DNA of 32,191 bases from IMG/VR virus record IMGVR_UViG_3300006086_000021, positions 1-32,191 of that record; one strand, 5' to 3'. The notes under the pieces are model-generated. The model searched no databases. It was not told the DNA's origin and saw only the letters and a list, made by a program, of their open reading frames with translations. Origin of the DNA: a virus. Position numbers and translations under genes: made by a program. Shown one piece after another: positions 30,272-32,191 of this stretch. How positions within the stretch are numbered: position 1 is the stretch's first letter; each line of letters opens with the position of its first letter.

Positions 30272-30325
30272 CGTTGGCCTAATCCAACGGCATAAGGCAC
30301 ACACTGCCATGTGGCAGCGTATGCC
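30272..30325. other. Hairpin cluster between early genes
   Basis: CGTTGG-CCTAAT-CCAACG (30272-30289) and CTGCCA-TG-TGGCAG (30304-30317), the latter flanked by the arms GGCATA and TATGCC, lie in the 87-base gap between two early genes. No T-run follows. Possible mRNA processing sites, as between T7 early genes. Confidence 0.4.
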
Positions 30326-30338
30326 TTAAACGCTTGGA

Positions 30339-30614
30339 TCAAACGGCGCCGTTAGTCGCGACGACCACGCCGTAGTGCGAAATTTCCACGCGGTCGTAGC
30401 GTCCCCATGCTGCGTCTAGGGCGCCGATGCCGATTTGCTTGGCTTGCCGCATCGTGGTCGCGTAGCCGACGATCACGAAACGACGGCCCGTCGCCTCACG
30501 TGCTGTCACCTCGTAGCTATCGACATAGGCCGATATCAGCGCCACGGGCGGGTGGTCGCGGTCGAATAGTTCGTCGGGCGCGTTAGCGGCCATGCGATCT
30601 AGCGTAATGCTCAC
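30339..30614 (-). CDS. Small early protein, unknown
   Basis: The start is GTG at 30614 with GAGG 7 bases upstream, in a GTGA overlap with the previous stop. The protein has 91 residues: MSITLDRMAANAPDELFDRD at the start, then VALISAYVDSYEVTAREATG and a mixed alpha/beta segment with RFVIVGYATTMRQAKQIGIG. No known motif. The alternating strands and helices suggest a small compact fold. Confidence 0.65.
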   Translation of the reverse strand: MSITLDRMAANAPDELFDRDHPPVALISAYVDSYEVTAREATGRRFVIVGYATTMRQAKQIGIGALDAAWGRYDRVEISHYGVVVATNGAV

Positions 30615-30769
30615 AGTGAAACCTCGGTGTTGAGCCAAGCGACGATGCGCGACCAAAGCGACGGCTTGGCGATACCGTAACGCTTGCGGAGACGGTCCAT
30701 TGCGCGACGATTACAGTCAGCGGCTGCAACGTGGTCGTGACCATAACGGCGGGGCATTGGGCGGGCCAT
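30611..30769 (-). CDS. 52-residue basic early protein
   Basis: The ORF has ATG at 30769 with AGGA 6-7 bases upstream. It begins MARPMPRRYGHDHVAAADCN and ends WSRIVAWLNTEVSL. It is Arg-rich at the N terminus and helical at the C terminus, and its stop overlaps the next gene's GTG start. It is too short for many gene finders, but its position, ribosome site and coupling favour a real gene. It is the first gene after the divergent promoter region. Confidence 0.6.
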   Translation of the reverse strand: MARPMPRRYGHDHVAAADCNRRAMDRLRKRYGIAKPSLWSRIVAWLNTEVSL

Positions 30770-30825
30770 ATTGTGTTCCTTGCGTTGGTGTCTGACTGCA
30801 AGAATACTCTGCCACAGCGAAAAGG

Positions 30826-30854
30826 TTGCGTCACGCGTCGTCGTGTGATATCCT
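30826..30854 (+). promoter_or_regulatory. Sigma70-like promoter for the plus-strand HTH gene
   Basis: TTGCGT at 30826-30831, a 17-base spacer and TATCCT at 30849-30854, about 32 bases before the ATG at 30887. Both boxes match the consensus only partly. It lies in the gap between divergent genes, so binding of the HTH product here could control both directions. Confidence 0.5.
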
Positions 30855-30886
30855 TAATAGATCACTAACTCAAAGGACTAGCGCCG

Positions 30887-31225
30887 ATGTTTGCGAAACT
30901 GTGGCAAGCCAAGCCCGCAACAATTGCGGAGACCACGCAGAAACCACGCAGACTGCCGGGAATGAGCAAGCGACAAGCCCGCGAACAATTGCGACACTTG
31001 CCAAGCGGCTGCAATGGCGTGGACTTGGCGCGTCGATTTGGAGTTCACCCGTCCACGATCACGCGGTGGCTCAAAGACTGGCAACGCGACCACATCGTGA
31101 GATGCGACCGCGTTGGGAGAGACTGCATTGTGTCAGTGATTGAACCGAGGCAGACAATCCCGCCACCACGATCCATCGTCGATATCATTCGCGGGCCGTC
31201 GCACACAAACTCACTAACTGCGTGA
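30887..31225 (+). CDS. Plus-strand HTH DNA-binding protein, candidate lysogeny repressor
   Basis: The protein is 112 aa. A helix-turn-helix is clear at residues 46-62 (VDLARRFGVHPSTITRWLKD), with basic residues around it (RRLPGMSKRQAREQLR; QRDHIVRCDRVGRD). ATG at 30887 has AAAGGA about 9 bases upstream and a sigma70-like promoter. It is the only convincing plus-strand protein gene in the window. It is divergent from the early genes on its left and convergent with the 31185-31448 gene, whose end it overlaps by about 40 bases. That arrangement suits a phage repressor or Cro-like control gene; it is not a known CI family. Confidence 0.7.
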   Translation: MFAKLWQAKPATIAETTQKPRRLPGMSKRQAREQLRHLPSGCNGVDLARRFGVHPSTITRWLKDWQRDHIVRCDRVGRDCIVSVIEPRQTIPPPRSIVDIIRGPSHTNSLTA

Positions 31226-31448
31226 GTTGCTCGGCTGGTGTGCCGACCAATGTTGCGGCGTAGCGCTTGCATCCACGTCGCACAATCACGCGCGTGTTGA
31301 TTAGGTTGTCGTCGGCATGGCGATGCAGAACGTCGGGGCCTTCGATCAATCGTGGATTGGTCGGCGGTCGTGGCTTGGCGCTACCCACTACAGCGGCGAT
31401 GGCGACTACAGCGGCAAGCACTGCAACGGTGTGTGTGACGATGCGCAT
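31185..31448 (-). CDS. Small exported or membrane-anchored early protein
   Basis: The protein is 87 aa with a signal-peptide-like start (MRIVTHTVAVLAAVVAIAAV, then VGSAKPRPP). The mature part has two Cys (RRGCKRYAATLVG and LVSLCATARE) that could form a disulphide in the periplasm. It is the first minus-strand gene after the control region. Exported early proteins in temperate phages often block superinfection; this is only a possibility here. Its end overlaps the plus-strand HTH gene on the other strand. Confidence 0.6.
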   Translation of the reverse strand: MRIVTHTVAVLAAVVAIAAVVGSAKPRPPTNPRLIEGPDVLHRHADDNLINTRVIVRRGCKRYAATLVGTPAEQLTQLVSLCATARE

Positions 31449-31510
31449 GGCTCAAAATCCTATTCGTTGACACATTGCAGACAATGCCACATCGTAACGA
31501 TACCGCCTAG

Positions 31511-31639
31511 CACCGATGGAAAGAGTGGTTAATCAGTGGTTATCGCCGGTCGTCGTCGCGCCGCCCTTGCGCCGCCTGTTGACCGCAGTGAGACCGCAGT
31601 GAGACCGCAGTGTGCACCGATGGGAACAGTGGTTAATCA
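31511..31639 (+). repeat. Two plus-strand copies of the CGATGGGNACAGTGGTTAA motif
   Basis: The copies at 31511-31535 and 31615-31639 agree at 23 of 25 bases. Two more copies lie on the minus strand at 31944-31962 and 32029-32047, so the set is arranged head-on. The motif was not seen elsewhere in the window. It could be an operator, an origin element or a promoter part. Confidence 0.6.
31581..31613 (+). repeat. Tandem 11-bp repeat, three units
   Basis: GACCGCAGTGA occurs three times in a row (last unit ends T), just before the second 19-bp motif. The 11-bp period is about one DNA turn, so three protein subunits could bind on one face. Confidence 0.75.
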
Positions 31640-31943
31640 CCTCTCTCCCTCTCCATCTACAGGCGGCATAAGGCTAGCGAGGTGCAAAAACACTGGGGCG
31701 CTGGCATGAGTGTGTGAGCGAATGTCAAACCGCTCGATTGCCGCCTGCATACCGCAGTCAACGCGATGCTTTATCTCGTTGTGTGACCAGTGATTGCTGC
31801 GGTCATCGCGCGGTGTGTGGCAATGCACGAGGCAAACGACGGATGGTGCCCGGTCGCAAAGAGCGGCCGAAGGGTGGTCGACGGGGGGATAGCGCGGCGG
31901 TTGAAAATCGATACCAGGAAATGCGGGTGCACCAAATTGGTCG

Positions 31944-32047
31944 TTAACCACTGTGTGCATAGGCCTATAGGAGACCCCCCCGACCTGTTCTGAGTACCGC
32001 AAGGACTGCCGGTGATGGCTACTGTATCTTAACCACTGTGCCCATCG
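31944..32047 (-). repeat. Two minus-strand copies of the CGATGGGNACAGTGGTTAA motif
   Basis: The copies lie at 31944-31962 (diverged in the first half) and 32029-32047 (one base from the plus-strand form). Together with the plus-strand pair they flank about 300 bases. Confidence 0.55.
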
Positions 32048-32071
32048 TTACTACTGTATGTATGGAAGGGA

Positions 32072-32096
32072 GATGAGTGGGGTATACGGGTGGTAA
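32072..32096 (-). promoter_or_regulatory. Candidate phage RNA-polymerase promoter at the right end (phiOL-like)
   Basis: On the minus strand the core CCCGTATACCCCAC, preceded by TGAACCAG and TTACCA, matches the site at 13690-13714 at 28 of 33 bases. It points into the early region, where T7 has phiOL. Two copies 18 kb apart, both intergenic and both on the transcribed strand, are hard to explain by chance. Confidence 0.6.
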
Positions 32097-32191
32097 CTGG
32101 TTCACCCTTCCCCGCCACAGACCCTCACACCTCGGTAGCGCTAGCTACTGTGGTGTGGGTATGTGAGGACGGGCAGGGCGAGGACGTTAGG

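Larger units (their letters stand above)
31449..32191. other. Gene-poor control region at the right end
   Basis: These 740 bases hold no convincing gene; the ORFs here lack ribosome sites and run over repeats. The region contains four copies of a 19-bp motif, three tandem 11-bp units, a candidate phage promoter, a long hairpin at 32123-32168 (7-bp outer arms CCTCACA/TGTGAGG, inner GTAGC-GCTA-GCTAC) and a TTGACA box at 31465-31470. In T7 the matching end holds the early host promoters and phiOL. Confidence 0.65.

Noticed and set aside
30583-30834. 83-aa minus-strand ORF over the 52-residue gene
   Set aside because: The 52-residue frame has a proper AGGA site and couples to the next gene; the 83-aa frame has neither.
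30824-30854. A strong host promoter on the minus strand in the divergent gap
   Set aside because: TATTCT is present near 30805-30810, but no acceptable -35 box at the right spacing was found.
31581-31613. Possible CRISPR-like array
   Set aside because: Three directly adjacent 11-bp units without spacers are a short tandem repeat, not a CRISPR array.
31714-31993. Two overlapping plus-strand ORFs in the control region
   Set aside because: No ribosome sites, no recognisable motifs, and codon content unlike the neighbouring genes.
31637-32002. 121-aa minus-strand ORF in the right-end region
   Set aside because: It has no ribosome site, unusual composition (many His, Cys, Arg) and runs over the inverted 19-bp motif; more likely a chance frame in control DNA.

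Overview
The window is most of the genome of a temperate T7-like podovirus (Autographiviridae-type) with GC-rich DNA, so the host is probably a GC-rich, likely proteobacterial, species; the sequence does not name it. Nearly all genes lie on the minus strand. Read from high to low coordinates, the order is the T7 order: early genes, single-subunit RNA polymerase, single-stranded DNA-binding protein, endonuclease I, primase-helicase, DNA polymerase, 5'-3' exonuclease, portal, scaffold, major capsid protein, tail tubular proteins A and B, and internal virion proteins. The left edge cuts the gp16-like gene. Tail fibres, terminase and the rest of the late genes are not in the window.

Right end (about 31.45-32.19 kb): a gene-poor control region with dispersed 19-bp repeats, a tandem 11-bp repeat, a long hairpin and a candidate phage promoter placed like T7 phiOL. 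Early region (27.2-31.45 kb): a small exported protein, a divergent plus-strand HTH gene (candidate repressor), two small proteins, a 676-aa cysteine-rich early protein and an M20/M28-type metallopeptidase, closed by a terminator. Lysogeny block (24.98-27.1 kb): a small unknown protein, a MarR-like regulator and a tyrosine integrase. The integrase reading frame runs through a complete antisense tRNA-Leu(UAA), the likely attP core, into an HNH nuclease domain.

Middle region (13.7-24.9 kb): RNA polymerase, then replication, recombination and nucleotide-metabolism genes, with three free-standing homing-type nucleases (HNH-AP2-like, HNH, zinc-finger GIY-YIG) wedged between them. Candidate phage-polymerase promoters lie after the RNA polymerase gene and before the head genes. 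Head and tail region (1-13.65 kb): three tandem MCMG proteins, portal, three small Ala-rich proteins, scaffold, a lysis cassette and a tRNA-containing non-coding block placed unusually between scaffold and capsid, capsid with a T-phi-like terminator, tail tubes and internal virion proteins. Many late genes are joined by TAATG or ATGA overlaps, which points to translational coupling.

Inferred working: host polymerase reads the early and lysogeny genes; the phage RNA polymerase then reads the middle and late genes from its own promoters; integration occurs at a host tRNA-Leu gene. Because attP lies inside the integrase reading frame, integration should separate the recombinase from its HNH extension. 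This is the most unusual feature of the window.
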